A stretch of 64,000 bases of DNA from Sipunculus nudus (GCA_026874595.1 CM049316.1:15259839-15323838); one strand, 5' to 3'; positions 38,001-52,800 are shown, counted from the first letter of the stretch. The notes: generated by a model from the letters alone, not told the origin. Made by a program: numbers and translations.

Positions 38001-41000
38001 GTACCTGGTCGAACTCAGCGATGATTTCATTGAGCAATCGTAGTGAGTCGAGACCCTCCTTGCTGGCACTGTGCTCCTGACAAGACTCCTGGAAATTTGC
38101 CACAGAGGCAAACATGACCCCAACTTGACTGTAGGACTCATGGTATAACTCCTGTAAATAGAACCACAATTGTACATGAGAATTTAATTCAGGTGCGAAA
38201 CTCTATTGGTAAACATTTATAATGAGTTTCATGAAAATTCATCATATTCCTGGTAAGTTGTCACAGCAAACCACGAATAAGCCTGGTAATCTCTGACCTA
38301 ACTGATTATGCAAAGGTTTTGCCTAGAATTAAACTCAGGCAAAATAATCTATTGGTAAGTAGTTGTGGTGAGTTTCATAAAAATCTGTCAAAGCTGTGGC
38401 AAGTTATATATGGTGGCAACAGTAAAAGTTAATGGTCAAATGGATGGACAGTGGGAATACCATAATACATCCCATATAAAAAACCCTTACCTCTGCCCCA
38501 ATTGAACCCATCAGGTATTTATGTGCAACATGTGCTGGTAATATATTCTCCAGCAAAAGTTTATTTAATGCTCCCATAGTCTCTACCTCCTCCTGCTCTA
38601 CCTGAAACTTCTGTTTCCATAGCAACGAGATGCGCTGGATGAGCTCAGCCTGAAAGATACCAAATACTATAAGTACAGAAAGTAAGATTCAGTAATTATT
38701 ATTCAGCCCAGAAGAAGTAGTCCAAGACCACATGTATATCCCCAATTGGTTTTTGCTACACAGGAAATATGCCAACAGGAATGTATTATGGTTCACCAAC
38801 TCAAAGTCTGGATCACAGGTGAGTTCTAGAATAAAGGCAGGACTAGGACCAGTGGATAGCTCTGGCTCTAAGCAATGGTATAGAATCCTTTAAAATAAAC
38901 AAATTTCATGGTGATCCTTATTACTACAATCTTTAAAGGGGCCCAATCACCTATATGACGTTTATAAACAAAAGGTAATTCCTTGAAGCTTTTATAAAAA
39001 TAGACCAGAAAACATGGATATCACTGCACACACGCTGCTTATTTTGTTTATATAAACATGTTTATATTATGTGGAGCCTGCCAAAATAATCGAAATAATT
39101 TCAACTTGGGCATCTGGCAGCAAGTCAAATAAGCCAGATCTAGCTGTGCAAATGGTATTTTGCAACAAGTGACCTCTCTGCCTCCACATATATGCAACCT
39201 ACTACCTTAGGTTACTATTAGGCTTACACGTTTACAAATACCTTGATAAACAAATTCCAAAATCCTTCACAGAAGCATTTTAAGAACTTTTCATAAACAG
39301 AATTACCTTTATATCATTTATATGTAAACTGAAGAAGCCAGAAATCACTTAAATTATTTTTCTAAAGGTAGGTGAATGGGCAGCCTTAATGAATTGTTCC
39401 GCAAGTGTTACCTTTACAATTCATCAGGTTTCATCAAAATTTGTGTGAAACTTTTTGAGCGAAGGTGCCAAAAGAAAAACCAAAAACTATGAAAACTTAA
39501 TACCTGGCTACCTTGGAGTTGTAATAAACAAGAACAAATATATTATTCCTTCAGAAGAAGAAGTTTACATAAGGACATATATTCACTTAAGTTTGTGGAC
39601 AAGACAAATCAAATCGTTATGTATGAGATTTACAGAGAGATGTTAGTACTGAAGCAAGGACATGTATATTTAATATTATAGCTGACTGGGTCATAAGAAG
39701 CATTTCAATGCATGACAACAGAAAGAACAGCCACCAGTCTTGACATCTGGTGGACAAATTTATTACCATCAGGTGATATATCTAACTGATGAATGCTTTT
39801 TGAAGCTAATCTGAGGTGATACATGATACTATTTTATAGGTTAGCACTAGTATATATATAAAGGTAGGCACTCTCATTGCTGTTCAACGGTCAATGCTTT
39901 CATGAAAATGAAGATTAACCCAAGATATCTGACAATGGCAAACTGATTTAAAGTTAAACCCTTATGAATAAACTATATGTTAGTAGTGGACTATCATTTT
40001 ATGTGGAAATAGAGTGTTTATGTCTGCTTCCCTGAATCCTTCTAGTGATTTTAAAATTCAAATTGATGCGTCAATCATGCTAGTAAGGGAATAATTCACA
40101 AAAAATTGGCAATCATGATGGAATGATTCACAAAATGATACATTTCGGTTACTAGTATATATAATATGAACCATACATACACAAAATTAACAAATCACAA
40201 ATGACATTTTAATGTGACCAGTATCAAATGTAACTTTGACAATTAACCTACCTGTCTGACCAGGAAATATATAATGATAAAGAGTGCAATATATTCTATA
40301 ATGTCCATGTAGACATATCTGAAAGGAAACGAAATAGGAATGCTTTAGTATTAAATATTGGTTAAATAGTAAAAAAGTGAATCTTTTATAATATATAAAA
40401 ATAAGAAATGACACATAAAATGTTTAAAGTGAGTGAAACCTTTTGTAAACAGATCTACAGCAATATTACAACTGTTTTATATATATATATATTTTAAATA
40501 TTTTCAAGTATTAAAAAACAAAACAATACATGTTGTTAGTTTTTGTCATTATCTAACATTTTATAACATATAATATATAAAATATATTATAAAATTAATA
40601 TATAAAGGTTGTGTAGACCCTGATAGATCTGTATGGTGGTGTGTGGTTATCTGTGGTGTACAGGAAAGTGTGACTGAGACACCAGGTGGTATAGACCCTG
40701 ACGTATCTGTGTGTGTATGTGTGTGTGTGCAGTTACCTGTGGTGTAGAGGAATGTGTGACTGAGACACCAGGTGGTATAGACCCTAACAGATCTGTGTGT
40801 GTATGTGTGTGTGTGCAGTTACCTGTGGTGTAGAGGAATATGTGACTGAGACACCAGGTGGTTTAGACCCTTACAGATCTTTGTGTGTGTGTTTGTGTGT
40901 GGTAACCTGTTATGTAGAGAAATGTGTGACTGAGACACCAGGTTGTGTAGACCCTCACAGATCTGTGTGTGTGTGTGTGTGCGCGCGCGGTTACCTGTGG

Positions 41001-43801
41001 TGTAGAGGAATGTGTGACTGAGACACCAGGTGGTGTAGAACACAGTAGGTGAGTAGAGGAATGACTATCACAGTAATTTTGAGGATGAAGTCCAGATGGA
41101 TGAAAACCAGGCAGGTTGCCATGGCAATCAGGCCACTGTACTGGACACTCTACAATCAGTAAATGAAAAGGCATTTACAATCAAAACTTTACAGTCATAG
41201 AACATTTTATCTATATTTTAACTGATGGTTGCAATAAACTATTTTGACACAACTCAGAAATGCCAGTTTTTGGTCTGGATGTATCAGAATAAATGCCAAA
41301 GTCTTTACCAAAAGGGTGTGCTTTGTAAACCAAGGAGTGAATGGGTACTGGTCATGGGTGGCAGGCAAATGTTGAACAAATGATCTTCAAGGGCCTATTA
41401 TGGCTGCTTAGGTTGTAAAAATGTTTTCCCCTGAGAGCTGAGAAAAGCTGCAAGAGTGAACTGGTCTGAAAGACCAGGTAGGCAAGGCTAGTATACAGTC
41501 ATCTAGTGAGATGAGACTAGCATCATCAGTGAAACCAGACTATAAACTGATACCTTTTTTACTTTTATTTTACTTCACAGACATGTTTCCTACCTGAGCT
41601 GATGCGTGGAACTGGAATTGCTCCTCCCACGTTCTGTTTGAGAAATCTGTCAGGTTAATCTCATAAATGATGTGGTTGTAGGCATTTATCTGTAAGAGAG
41701 TAAAGCAGAGATTACCAGATCTCAAACTGTGCTGATTTATGAAAATAAGCCACCATAATACAGGCACAGATTTGTCTGGTTTCAGATTTGACTTTATTAG
41801 TTGCACACCAATAGATATAGATATAACAGGATCAACCTTTAATTAATTAGGAATTATTTAGCTTATATCTTAAACGTATGACTGTTTAGAAATTGTAGGA
41901 AAAATAAGCAGGAAATAATCATAAAGGACCATTTTTAAAAGATGATACATATATAATTTCTCGCCTGATGGCCATCCTGCTATGACTTCTACCTTTTTGG
42001 TCCTGGGACAAATGTTAATCATCATAAAAACCTCCAGCAAACACGACCACCCCACTAACACGACCACCCCAATAACAGGACCACCCCACTAACACGACCA
42101 CCCCACTAACAGGACCAACCCACTAACACGACCACCCCACTAACAGGACCACCCCACTAACAGGACCACCCCAATAACACAACCACCCCACTAACACGAC
42201 CACCCAACTAACATGACCACCCAACTAACAGAACCACCCCAATAACACATCCACCCCAATAACACGACCACCCCAATCACATGACCACCCCATTAACACG
42301 ACCACCCTACTAACACGACCACCCAACTAAAACAACCAACCCAGTAACATGACCTACCCACTAACACAACCACCCCACTAACAAGACCACCCCAATAACA
42401 CGACCACCCAACTAACACAACCACCCCACTAACAAGACCACCCCACTAACACAACCACCCCAATAACACGACCACCCCAATAACACGACCACCCAACAAA
42501 CACAACCAACCCACTAACATGACCTACCCACTAACACAACCACCCCAATAACGACCACCCAACTAACACGACCACCCCACTAACACGACCACCCCAATAA
42601 CACGACCACCCAACTAACACAACCAACCCACTGACATGACCTACCCACTAACACAACCACCCCACTAACACGACCACCCCAATAACACGACCACCCAACT
42701 AACACAACCAACCCAGTAACATGACCTACCCACTAACACAACCACCCCACTAACAAGACCACCCCAATAACACGACCACCCAATTAACACAACCAACCCA
42801 GTAACACGACCACCCCACTAACACAACCACCCCAATAACACGACCACCCCAATAACACGACCACCCAACAAACACAACCAACCCTCTAACATGACCTACC
42901 CACCTACACAACCACCCCAATAACACGACCACCCAACTAACACGACCACCCCACTAACACGACCACCCCAATAACACGACCACCCAACTAACACAACCAA
43001 CCCTCTAACATGACCTACCCACCTACACAACCACCCCAATAACACAACCACCCCACTAACAGAACCACCCCACTAACACGACCACCCCACTAACACGACC
43101 ACCCCACTAACACGACCACCCCACTGACACGACCACCCCAATAACACGACCACCCAACTAACACAACCAACCCAGTAACACGACCACCCCACTAACACAA
43201 CCACCCCTATAACACGACCACCCCAATAACACGACCACCCAACTAACACAACCAACCCACTAACATGACCTACCCACTAACACAACCACCCCATTAACAC
43301 GACCACCCAACTTACAAGACCACCCCACTAACACGACCACCCAACTAACACGACCACCCAACTAACACAACCAACCCACTAACATGACCACCCCACTAAC
43401 ACGACCACCCCAATAACACGACCACCCCACTAACACGACCACCCCACTAACACGACCACCCAACTAACACAACCAACCCAGTAACATGACCTACCCACTA
43501 ACACAACCACCCCAATAACACGACCACCCAACTAACACGACCACCCCACTAACACAACCACCCAACTAACACAACCAACCCAGTAACATGACCTACCCAC
43601 TTACACAACCACCCAACTAACATGACCACCCAACTAACTTGACCAACCAACTAACACAATCACCAACCTAACTTGACCACCCAACTAACTTGACCACCCA
43701 ACTAACACTCAGCCAGATTAATAGGACCATCTGACTAACATGACCACCCCACTAACTCGACCACCCCACTAACATGACCACCCAACTAACAAGACCACCT
43801 G

Positions 43802-43862
<61 letters not shown>

Positions 43863-46800
43863 TATTGGTATATTTGTGTATGTATATTCAGTCATAGAAG
43901 TCTATATTTTTAACATAAATATTTATTTCCAATGCATGTATTTTGAGTCTGCAATAAAACATAATTATTATCAGTAATGATTATGTATAGCTACGGTTTG
44001 GTCTGTACTTACTGATGGGATGATGAAGATGGCGATTATGGTGATGAAGAGGAGAGTGGAGCACAGGATGCAGACACTGGAGAGCGATAACACTCGTAAT
44101 GATGTCTGATGTGCTGTCATACACTTCTGTTGTACCTGGAGCTGTTGCTGATAAAATAAAATATAACAACATGTATTTGTAGGAAATATAAGGATCAACA
44201 TGGAAGACCATTTGACATTCAAGAAAGTCATTATAAATAATTTTGTTTCTGATTAACCTATATAATTTCACTTTTAATATTAACATTTTCACCTGTCTGT
44301 ATTTCTTAAATCATCTTTGGCCTAAGAGACTGTACAATATACTATATCTGTACAATAACAATAACTACCTCAATAAAAGAACAACAGAGTACATGAAAAT
44401 TCAGTGGCCACTGTTGGGATGTTTCCAAAGCCCTGAGAGAGTTCATCTGTTGTTCCTTCAAGTTAATACCTTTCAAATTGTTCAGCACACTCTAATGAAA
44501 AAGTAGGACATATGAAGGAAAATATTTCAAAGAAAAACAAGGCCTATAGGCCTAATGCGAACCTGTGCATATGGAAATACACCAGGAATAATGCTTCAAT
44601 GCTGGACCATTACTTCTCATGTATATGAACAATGCAAGTACTAAACATTTTGAATAAGAAACAATTCCACAAACATCACTGCTGAAATTCTGGCATGGGT
44701 GCACACAACACAAAAATGATTGTAGCTGGCACGGCCAGTCTTGTATACAATAAAGTTATCAGAGATATATACATATGCCTAATTTCAGACTCATATATCA
44801 CACCCCTCCTGAAAATAAACAGGAACACACACTGTAGGGGCACCACCAGTCTTGTATACGACAAAGCTATTCGATAAGTATATATATGCCCAATTTCAGG
44901 CTGATATATCAAATTCCTCTGTAGAATAAGCAGGCACATACACCTGTCTTGTGAACGAGTAAGCCATCAAAGACGCATAGACAGGTCAAAATATCAGGCC
45001 AATACATCAAACTTACCTTGAGTCTGATGCATGGGGTTGACCAGGCTTAGGTGAGAAAGGCAGTTGCCCCGAGTGAACTGTGACAAATTTGCTGGCTCAG
45101 TCTACTGCACTTAGTGAACTCATGACCTGCACCTGGCTAGACTGAGTGAACTTTTGACCTGTACCTGGCTGCACTGAGTGAACTCTTGACTTGTTGCCTA
45201 ATCTGATACAGTTGGCAGTCTGACAGAGCTATAAATAGATCCAGACTGACCTCTAGCCTGTTGCCAAATCTGAAATAGTAGCCACACCATTGCATAAGCA
45301 CATGCAGGGGCCCTGCCCTGAGGGGCATGACACCCATGAAGTGATCACATGGTGCCCATGAGGTGTTCACATGTCACCTATGAGGTGATCACATGCCTTG
45401 TGCTTGGCTGCACTGAATGAACTCTTGACCTATATCTGGTTGCACTGAATGAACTCTTGATCTGTTGCCAAATCTGAAACAGTTGGCAGTTTCTCAACCT
45501 ATTAAAGATACACAATCTTGGCCTGATGGTAAAACTGTTAACACATACTGAAAGACTTTGGCTAAAATGCTTTTTTTTTAAAGCTGACATATTCAAAAAC
45601 TTGTTATCAAAATATCTAGAATGATAAAAGATGCAGTCCTTTTATTGTTAAAGGTCCAATAATTCTGCCAAAAATCATTCAAGTAAACTTGAACAAAGGC
45701 CACCTAAGAATAATTTTTGTGCAATGTTACAGAAGTTATAATTGAAACAATAATTTTGTAGAAGAACAGTTTTGCAGTCCTCAGTTTGAAATAGACATAA
45801 TAATTGCCATAAGACCAACTTAAGCTTTTCTGATATGACTGAAAGAACCATGTCCTAGAATAGTTCTTTTGAAAAATTGAACGATTCAACTTGAAAGTTT
45901 CATCATTAACATTTTAAGCTGAAAGAGGCTAAAATTGTGAGGTTTTGCCCATAAAAAACAGGTCAATGTAGGTGGCACCACAAAATCTGCAACTTCAAAT
46001 ATAAGTCATGTGACCATCATTTGCACAATACTTGGTAGTGCTAGCTTCTGCATTTCTGAGATTACTTTGTAAGTATGCTCACTTGGCCAAATGACTGTTC
46101 AAATTCATTAAACTCCACTAAAATTCATCAAATGCGAACCATTTGAACAAACTTGAGAGGGCTTGCCTCTGGGATCATTTCTGTAAAATATTGAACAATT
46201 TGGCTGGGCTGTTTACATGAAGACTTTTAAAAGTTTTTCAGCTTTTTCCCTATAATATCTAAGTAAATGCAGATAGTAAAAAAAATAAGCTGAATCCCAC
46301 AAAATTTTATATGCGACAGATTATTGCATAAAATCTGGGTCTGGTAGCTCCTGCTATTCCTGAGAAATTATGGGTTAATGTACAGATGACCAATGACCCC
46401 CGTACAAAAAAAGGTCAATGCAGGTGGCACCACCAATACCTGAATTTCATATATGACTCATGTGACCAACACTGGCATAAAATTTGGTGATGATAGCTCT
46501 GGCCATTTCTGAGACTGTCATTTTAATGTGCTTTTTTGGACAGATGACTAAGTTCAACTTCCTGTAACTCGGCCAAAATTCACCAAACTTGAACCATTCA
46601 AACAAACTTAAGAGAGATGGTATAAAAGATTGTTTCTGTGAAATATTGAATAATTTGGCTAGACAGTTTTTGAGGAGAAGATTTTTTTAAGGTTTTAGCT
46701 TTTTCTCTAAAAAATCTAAGAAAATGCAGAATTTTTCAGATGGCTAATTTTTTGCATTAAATTTTATGATGCTAGCTCCAGTTGTTTTCAAAATAGTATG

Positions 46801-49800
46801 GGTTAACGTACAGACGACGGATACTGCCACACCATCACACTAGCTCACATTTTCGCTAAAAATTACTACAGATGCATACTGAATGCAAAATTATAGTACA
46901 GATACATCTCACTGATGGCAAAATCTTGAATTAATTTGAGTATGGTTACCAATTATTTATAATCCATGTACAGCCGTCTTTATATACCCACAGAGAGATC
47001 TGTATACCCGTGATTGGAAACATTGCCGGGCATGAGGAATATCTAAAATCATGAATCTACATTTTTTAAAAGCTTTTAAAAAAACATTCTTGTCAATATT
47101 AACCACAGATATCCTGAAATCTAAATGTCTATAGAGGAATGATGCAACGGATGCTGATAAACTGATGCCAGGCTAGATTGTATCTGCTTCACACAGCTAA
47201 CATATATGGTAAAATGACTCAATTCAATCTTTATAATTCAGCCAAAATTTATTCTTTGGAACCATAATAGACAATTATTATAAGAATTATTCAGGGAATT
47301 ATTCTTGTAAAATATTAAACAAATTGGCCTCAGTGGCATCAGTCAAAAATTGTTTTACAGGTTTATAACTCATATGGGGAAAATACAGCAAAATGGCTAA
47401 GTTAAGCTTCCCATAACTCAGCCAAAAATCACTGAACCAAAACCATTTGAACAAACTTGAATTATCAACATCTAAGGATAATTAATGTGTGAGATTTAAG
47501 AATTTGGCCCAGTGGTTTTTGAGAAGAAGATCGTTGTAGCCACTGAGCTAAAATTGGCTGTTACAGCATATGACTAAATTTAGCTTCCCATAACTCAGCC
47601 AAAAGTCACTGAACTGAGACCATTTGAACAAACTTTAGAAAGCACTACCCTAGGCTCATTTCTGTGTGATATTAAACAATTTGGCCATATGGTTTCAGAG
47701 AAGAAGTTTTTTGTAGCCGTCATTATTGATACGGGCACTGATGACCCCCGTACAATAAAGGCCGATGCAGGTGGCGCCACCTATACCTCAAATTCAGATA
47801 TGACTCACGTGACCAACACTGGCATAAAATTTGGTGATGATAGCTTCAGCCGTTACTGAGATTGTAATTTTAGTATGCGTTTTTGGACAGATGACTAAGT
47901 TCAACTTCCTGTAACTCGGCCAAAAATCACTGAACTTAAACCATTCGAACAAATTTGAGAAAAATTGTTCCAGGAATCATTACTGTGAAATACTGGACAA
48001 TTTGGCTGTACAGTTTCAGAGAAAAAGATTTTTAAAGGTTTTTTTGCTTTTTCCCTATAAAATTTAAGAAAATGCAGTTAGCCAAAAAATAAGCAAAATC
48101 CGATTGAGTTTTTTAGATGACTAATTTTTGCATAAAATTTCGTGATGCTAGCTCTTGCCGTTTTCAAGTTAGTATGGGTTAACGTACAGACGCCGGATGA
48201 CGGACGCCGCCACACCATCGCATAAGCTCACAGGTTCGCTAATAAAGGACAGAGACCACAGATGTAACATTTGCATGCTTGTTCTTGATAAAAGTTTGTG
48301 AATTCCAAAGAGCAGTATTCTAAAGAGTTAAAAAATTTGCATGCAGTGCTCAGTTTTTTACCTGTATTTTGTGAATACATGATGCTTAAAACTGCTTACA
48401 GTAGTTATAAATTATATAAGAAGGACACTTTTACAGCCAATTCAGAACATTTTAAAACTGCATTTAACAGGACAAAACAAAAAAGTAGGAAAATGTAGGT
48501 CATTTCATGAAAAAGTGGGGAAAAACAGTACTGAAACAAAAAGTAGGAAAATACTGAAAAAGTAGGATTGTTAGATAAGTTGCACCTTTCTTTACAAGAA
48601 GTTTATAAGATATTGTTTTAATGGTTTTTTTTCATGCCATATTACACCACTTGTTCAGATTTGTAATAACAAATATAAGTTTTACTTATTTTTAATCGCT
48701 AGGACTTAAATAATATATATTTGTACTAGGAGTAGCACTAGTATACCACGTAACTCCTTTTTAGATCTTGTCAGGGTTCCAAGCATATCATGAAAACAAA
48801 ATATTCTGATTTTTTCCCATAGTTTTCCATGATATTTTTTTCAAACTTAAGGGGGTTTATTGAAAATTCAATTTATTTTCACCTATTTAAACAATTGAAA
48901 ACCACCATAGCCAGTCACCTAATTGATATGCAACTTATACATAAATCAAAATAAAAATTATGTTAAAATTCAAAAATATTTTACCAATAATGCAGGCAAC
49001 CAGGCCACAGCTAAAACTGATATCACAATTGCTATACCCAGAGCATGGCTCATAAGTGTGGTCTTTCTGAAAAAAAAAAACATAGATTTTTATTAATGGA
49101 AATAACTAGATTCTTCAACTGTCTGACAACTGTTGATGATTTAAAGATAAAGTATTAAATATTCAGTATTATGTTTCAAAAACGTTTTTCTTATATATTA
49201 CAAATTTCATGTACCAGGTAACTGTAATACATCACTGGGCATTTATAGCTTAAACAAAGCATTATTTGGTAAATCTTGAGAATTTCAAATACCATCTTGA
49301 TAATATCATATAACTAGAATATCAGCAGAAGCTGACAAAGGCCCTCAGCCAAAAGAAGTGTTTTGAGGTGGTAACAGTAACAAGTACTAAATATCTGTTC
49401 TCACATGGATGCATATCTGTACATGTCTCAGTTATAAATTAAAAATGGAGAGGTATGTACCATGATTCATAACAATCCACCAAATGCTTCCTGAAAAATA
49501 AGCTTCTAAGTTTTATTCTATTATAAACTCTGTGACCTTGAAAAGTAGGTCAAGGTCACCCATCTTCGAACTTGACTGAGATTTTGTCGATATACATCTT
49601 CACTAAAGAAATAAAATTCCTTTTGTGAATCCTTTTATCCCACTCACAAGGCCAAAGTTGAAAATCCAAGAAAAATTCATTAAAAATCAGAAATTGTAGG
49701 TGGCGCCCCCAAACTTGTGCAGCAGTTACAGACCATCAGTCCCTATGATCATAGTAAGCATTGTGAAAATCCACCCAATGGTTCCTGAGAAATAAGCTTC

Positions 49801-52800
49801 TAAATGTTTTTTCTATTATCAGCTGTATAACGTAGAAAAAAAGGTCAAGGTCACCCATCTTCAAACTTGACTGAGATTTTGTCAATATACATCTTCAACA
49901 AAAAAATAAAATTCCTATTGTAAATCCTTTTAGAGATATCCCGCTCACAAGCCCAAAGTTGAAAAATCCGAAAAAAATTCATTAAAAATCAGAAATTGCA
50001 GGTGGCGCCCCCAAACTTGTGCAGCAGTTACAGACCATCAGTCCCTATGATCATAGTTAGTATTGTGAAAATCCATCCAATGGTTCCTGAGAAATAAGCT
50101 TCTAAATGTTTTTTCTATAATCAGCTCTAAAACGTAGAAAAATAGGTCAAGGTCACCCATCTTCGAACTTGACCGAGATTTTGTCAATATACATCTTCTC
50201 CGAAAAAATAAAATTCTTATGGTGAATCCTTTTCTATATATCCTGCTCACAAGCCCAAAGTTGAAAAATCTGATAAAAATTAATTAAAAATCAGAAATTG
50301 TAGGTGGCGCCACCAAACTTGTATAGCAGATACAGACTATCAGTCCCAATAACCATAGTAAGTTTTGTGATAATCCACCAAATGGTACCTGAGTAATAAG
50401 CATCTAAGTGTTTTTTCTATAATCAGCTCTAAAACGTAGAAAAATAGGTCAAGGTCACCCATCTTCGAACTTGACCGAGATTTTGTCAATATACATCTTC
50501 TCCGAAAAAATAAAATTCTTACGGTGAATCCTTTTTGAGATATCCCGCTCACAAGCCCAAAGTTGAAAAATCCGATAAAAATTCATTAAAAATCAGAAAT
50601 TGTAGGTGGCGCCACCAAACTTGTATAGCAGGTACAGACTATCAGTCCCAATAACCATAGTAAGTTTTGTGAAAATCCACCAAATGGTTCCTGAGTAATA
50701 AGCATCTAAGTGTTTTTCTATAATCAGCTCTAAAATGTAGAAAAATAGGTCAAGGTCACCCATCTTCGAACTTGACCGAGATTTTGTCGATATACATCTT
50801 TACCGAGGAAATAAAAATCTGACGGTGAATCGTTTTCAAGATATCCCGCTCACAAGGTAAAAATTAACGGACGCCGGACGGACGGACGGACGGACAGCTT
50901 GGGTGACGACAATAGCCCATCAGCCTAAGGGCTGAGGGCTAAAAAGTGATATATGACTTTGTCAAATGTACATTCAATTTTACAGAAATTAAAAGAAAGT
51001 ATGGAAAATTCTTGTATTTTCCAAATGTGTTCATAGACATGTAGTTCAATGAATTATTCATATTTTCAAAGGTTGACATTTCTGATTTTGTTTCATCTTA
51101 ATACTATGCACAATTATACAGAAAAGACTCACAAATGCATAGAGATGAGCTGGATGATAAGGATACATAATACACAAATTGCACCACAAGAAGCCTGGGA
51201 ACGGAAACCATTGTATGGTCGTCCCCAGAAGAGTTTCTCGTGGCTAGGATTGCGAAACCTCAGGAACCAAGGTCTGATATCTGTTTGCTGGCAGGAAGAC
51301 CTGGAAAAGGTGACATTACTCAGTTATGAAGGTTACTTTATAATATAGGATTACATTATAATATTAAAGGTTACATTATAATATCAAAGGTTATACATTA
51401 TAATATTTCAGCCTACATACCACTTTTATAAAGAAACCAAGACAGGATCCCCATAAAATTTTTTAAAATTTTATTTGAAAGCTTTTTGAAGTTCTATTTT
51501 GTCTGTAAAGTGCAAATGTGAACAACAGACAGGTCAGCAAAATGAATCAAATCCGCTTGTTCTCGAAGTGCAAGATCCCAGAAGGACCAGTCAGTTGGTT
51601 CATAACTGCTCAGTTAGGAAAAAGCATAATAAAATGACACTCAGCTGAATTTTCCTATGACAGAAAAATATGAAATCCTGTTTTGATAAGGTACTAAGTT
51701 TTCTGGTTGATCACTTTTACAAATTACACAATATTTACCTAATTTGTAGCATTTAGAGATGAAATATATAGAGGAATTTTTATACTAAATATAAACAAAC
51801 ACAGACAAGTGGTTTCGATATTAGTCCATCCTGAAGTGTAACAATTGGTTTAAAATTGAAAACTGAGTTTTTTCCTTAATGATAATGATCCACTGTGCAC
51901 TGGTATGTCACGATACAAAGTCAAATATACTGACATCGTCTGAACTCCCCGTGTTGATACATCTATGATATTTAAATGTAAAAGGTGGGGGATTTATAGT
52001 TTGATATTAAAATTGTTTAAATATTGCATTTTGTTTCATTCCTAACAGCGTGATATTGTCACACAAATTTGTGTATGAATTCTTTGTTCAACCAATTTTA
52101 AGGGAAAAGGGGAAGCAGACAAACAACAAGAAAGGATGTGGCAAAGAAGAAGAAGGCAATGTGGCTTAAACATAAACCAGTTTTAAACACTCTTATCAAC
52201 CTATGGTCTATGCTGGGATTGTTGGTGACCATTTTTCTTTTGTTGGTGACAGGAACATGCATAGCTAGGACAAATGTCATAATAGGTCAATGAAGCAGGA
52301 ACAAAGTGTGAACATAATATGACCTATTATTAAGCATGTGTACACTTAGACTGAAGAGGACACAGCCCTTTGCTGGCTACAATTATTCTTATGTAAACAA
52401 TGTATTTTCATGACAGATTATATAATTACTCTGGAACTTCTTCATCAGGAGCGATTTTGTCTCTACCTGAGTAATCATGTATCACGTACCTGCAGTCTGT
52501 AGTGCATCCAACCAGAGTAAGGTCTGTCACCATCATGGACACGCACTGTGTGGAAACAAAAAATCTTCCCAATAACTTCAATATAATAGAGATATGAAGA
52601 AAAGTATTAAACAACAGTAAAGGGATAATGGATTGAACATGTATAGAACTTAATATAATGGGTAATGTGTACTCTTATATACATCATATTTAAAGATAAT
52701 GTTACAACGGGGAATTAGGGGAGTTCTTCCCTGGCCATAACACAGTCACACGGCGCGTCAGGTGAATAACTGAGACAGTCCAAGTTGGATATTGTGCTGT

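Larger units (their letters stand above)
41690..44012 (-). other. cyclase intron (2.3 kb)
   Basis: Contains the 17-bp minisatellite and a (TA)n tract. No exon seen. Confidence 0.85.
44148..48984 (-). other. cyclase intron (4.8 kb)
   Basis: Filled mostly by copies B and C of the family 2 repeat. No exon seen. Confidence 0.8.
49067..52489 (-). other. cyclase intron (3.4 kb)
   Basis: Holds the family 4 repeat and a possible LINE scrap near 51,190-51,300. No exon seen. The interval was checked for the missing TM7 part without success. Confidence 0.7.

Noticed and set aside
42750-43255. Open frames rich in V, G, W and C on the minus strand
   Set aside because: They are by-products of the 17-bp minisatellite. 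A repeat not divisible by 3 gives a periodic 17-residue pattern with no start, domain or flanking gene signals.
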